A stretch of DNA of 64,000 nucleotides from UTCHB3 sp964371075 (lineage in GTDB: Bacteria > Bacteroidota > Ignavibacteria > Ignavibacteriales > Ignavibacteriaceae): assembly GCA_964371075.1 (NCBI GenBank), contig CAYJKN010000003.1, forward strand, positions 124,001 to 188,000, written 5' to 3'. This document shows positions 62,334 to 64,000 of the stretch, piece after piece. Within the stretch, counting starts at the first letter, position 1; each line of letters opens with the position of its first letter. The position numbers and the translations under genes are program-made. Under the pieces are notes generated by a model. That model was not told the DNA's origin. It ran no database searches and was given only the letters and a program-made list of their open reading frames with translations.

Positions 62334-64000
62334 CTATTTCACCAAAATCATTTTCTTTAAATCCGTATAAACCGGAAGGCCTGAAGGAGAGATTATATTC
62401 AATTTATAAAGATAAATTCCACTCGATAATCCTTCACCTGTGAAGTATGATTCATAATATCCTGCCGAAAGGGACTCGTCTCTTAATTCTTTTATCTTTT
62501 CTCCTGTAAGTGTATATACGGTCAATTGTACACGACCCTCCTCTTTCAGTCTGAAGCCAATTACTGTTCCGGGATTAAATGGATTTGGATAATTCTGAAA
62601 TAATCTGTAGTCCATTGCAATTTCATGAGCTTCTCCTTTTATACCCACAGGAACTATCCGAATTTCTTCACTTGCATCTGATTTGTTTCCCTGGTTATCC
62701 TCTGACTTAAAGGATATATAATAACTTCCGCTGAAACCGGGTATTATCTTTGTGAATGTTGTATCAGTTGTAGTTCCAATCAGATGTGTCGAGTCGGTGT
62801 TGAACCCTTGAGTTGTATCTCCATAAACCAGATAATGTTTAAAGTCACTTTCATGGTTCCTTTTCCAGTTCAGTTGTGCGGTGTCTCCTGTTACCGTTGC
62901 AGTAATTCCTCTCGGTTCCAATGGTGCAAGATCAAGATATGGATAAGTTGTCCCGTAAGGACCTCCATATAATCCAATATCACTTCTTGTGCCATCTTTA
63001 TCTTTGACAAGGGTGTCTCCGGCATCTATCAGAGGTGAGTATTCTTGAAGGTGGTAATCTTTCTCTTCATCCACAAACATCGGAAAACGAATAATATTGG
63101 AAATTGTATCCACCGCACTGCCATCATCGGTCTTATAGTGCCTGCCGTTATTCCAAAAGTTGTTAAACCTTAAAGGGGCGTTTCCGTAAAAACCATAATA
63201 GCCCCCACCTGAGATGTGATTATTAAATACATCCCGGTAGTCTGATGTTCCATTTGTTCTGATGGCAACTCCAAAGTTTCCGATAAACAAATTGTTTTTT
63301 ATGGTATCAGGACCAATCATCGCACCAGAACGATCAATATCAATGTTAGTTTTGTATTTACTCATTATAATATTGTTATATATCTTTCCAGGATTACCAA
63401 AATCTCCCTTAATTGTTCTAAATAAAGAACTTATATAGGGAACAGATACAAATACATTATCATATACAGTACAAAAACTCCCAATTCTCATATTGAGAGC
63501 AATCTCTGAGGTTGTTACAAAATTGTTTCTGATGACAACATTATTCAGACTTGTATTAATCCCCACCATGCATGAATCAACTATGCAGTTGGATATATAG
63601 TTTGTATCTGCAAATACATTATAAAATCCTGATAAAGCTATTCCTGTAAAAAAATTGGAAATCTTAACATTATTTATTCTCACATTTAAATTCAAATCTG
63701 CGTGTCTGATTGCATAAATTCCATCCTTACTGATTTGCATACTATAACCCTCAATTTTCAGATTCGATATACAAGTATTGTCGGTCATAAGTATTGCTTC
63801 GTGTGAACTGTTCCCCTCAACAAATTTTATAGTGGTACTTTCCCATCCCATTCCAATTAATGTAACCCCACGGTTAAAAACAACTACCTCCGTAAATACT
63901 CCTTCTCCAACAATTATTGTGTCTCCTTGTATCGACAGGTTCATAGCTTTCATGATACTGTCTGCTGCCGTCTCCCAACTAGTATAGGGTGGAGTACTTG
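62334..64000 (-). CDS. Secreted right-handed beta-helix protein with T9SS sorting domain, 5' truncated
   Basis: The frame is open to the window edge beyond the Met codon at 63953, and the upstream residues (PPYTSWETAADSI) continue a typical DUF1565/pectin-lyase opening, so the start lies outside. The visible 555 residues contain a right-handed beta-helix of about 300 residues with repeated N/I/V-rich coils (GDTIIVGEGVF, RINNVKISNFFTGIAL, VVIRNNFVTTSE). A fibronectin III-like domain follows (TATVTGDTAQLNWKRN), then a C-terminal T9SS sorting domain (YPNPFNPGTVIGF to KKMILVK). It is predicted cargo for PorU/PorV. A carbohydrate-binding or lyase role is plausible but no catalytic residues were assigned. 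Confidence 0.8.
   Translation of the reverse strand, partial: STPPYTSWETAADSIMKAMNLSIQGDTIIVGEGVFTEVVVFNRGVTLIGMGWESTTIKFVEGNSSHEAILMTDNTCISNLKIEGYSMQISKDGIYAIRHADLNLNVRINNVKISNFFTGIALSGFYNVFADTNYISNCIVDSCMVGINTSLNNVVIRNNFVTTSEIALNMRIGSFCTVYDNVFVSVPYISSLFRTIKGDFGNPGKIYNNIIMSKYKTNIDIDRSGAMIGPDTIKNNLFIGNFGVAIRTNGTSDYRDVFNNHISGGGYYGFYGNAPLRFNNFWNNGRHYKTDDGSAVDTISNIIRFPMFVDEEKDYHLQEYSPLIDAGDTLVKDKDGTRSDIGLYGGPYGTTYPYLDLAPLEPRGITATVTGDTAQLNWKRNHESDFKHYLVYGDTTQGFNTDSTHLIGTTTDTTFTKIIPGFSGSYYISFKSEDNQGNKSDASEEIRIVPVGIKGEAHEIAMDYRLFQNYPNPFNPGTVIGFRLKEEGRVQLTVYTLTGEKIKELRDESLSAGYYESYFTGEGLSSGIYLYKLNIISPSGLPVYTDLKKMILVK

Noticed and set aside
1..64000. Prophage, insertion sequence or integrative element
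   Set aside because: No transposase, integrase, terminal inverted repeats or attachment-site duplications were seen; all genes are typical chromosomal or envelope functions.

Overview
The window reads as a chromosomal segment of a Gram-negative member of the Fibrobacterota-Chlorobiota-Bacteroidota (FCB) group, most like Ignavibacteria. The reasons are: three type IX secretion (T9SS) components (PorU, PorV, PorQ); several secreted proteins ending in the FPNPFNPST-type sorting domain; LPS and outer-membrane genes (lpxD, bamA, two ompH); Bacteroidota-style promoters of the TAnnTTTG type; weak Shine-Dalgarno use; and many TTG or GTG starts. Base composition looks AT-rich (about 40% GC by eye). 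The taxonomic call is inference. I recognise 53 protein genes, one tRNA, three convincing terminators and one clear regulated promoter. No mobile element, prophage or CRISPR array is visible, and no gap between genes exceeds about 300 bases.

Layout. 1-10 kb: a 5'-truncated S9 peptidase, a PLP-dependent deaminase/desulfhydrase, hutH and hisS back to back, a hemolysin III-type membrane protein, a secreted T9SS substrate and a pirin. 10.5-14.9 kb: tRNA-His, a small exported protein, a repeat cluster, a lipoprotein coupled to a CBM20-esterase, then queE-queD-truA. 14.9-20.3 kb (minus): the envelope operon uppS-bamA-ompH-ompH-lpxD. 20.5-21.9 kb (minus): lexA with two small genes. 22-25.6 kb (plus): surE, a vWA membrane protein and a ComF-type phosphoribosyltransferase. 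25.6-31.3 kb (minus): argS, rsfS, a LytR_C protein, panD, porQ and a REC-kinase. 31.4-34.5 kb (plus): a solute-binding protein translationally coupled to an MCP-like receptor. 34.5-56.9 kb (minus): a nearly gapless run of 13 genes, comprising porU, porV, a degenerate M6 protease, a metallopeptidase-propeller-barrel protein, an MBOAT/SGNH acyl-transfer pair, der, a CoA-disulfide-reductase-like flavoprotein, spoT, ruvX and a cyclic-nucleotide-gated K+ channel homologue. 57-64 kb: nth, a membrane zincin, hemB-hemL, GNAT, DUF4287 and the end of a beta-helix T9SS substrate.

Most notable are two co-adapted systems. First, tRNA-His lacks an encoded G-1 and carries G1.U72, A73 and U20a. The HisRS in the same window has a motif-2 loop and inserts that resemble the divergent alphaproteobacterial HisRS, known to read exactly such a tRNA. 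Second, lexA has a TTGACA/TATATTTG promoter with two identical 16-bp palindromes. One fills the spacer and the other follows the -7 box, and lexA leads an operon with a WYL-like protein and a nuclease-fold-like protein.
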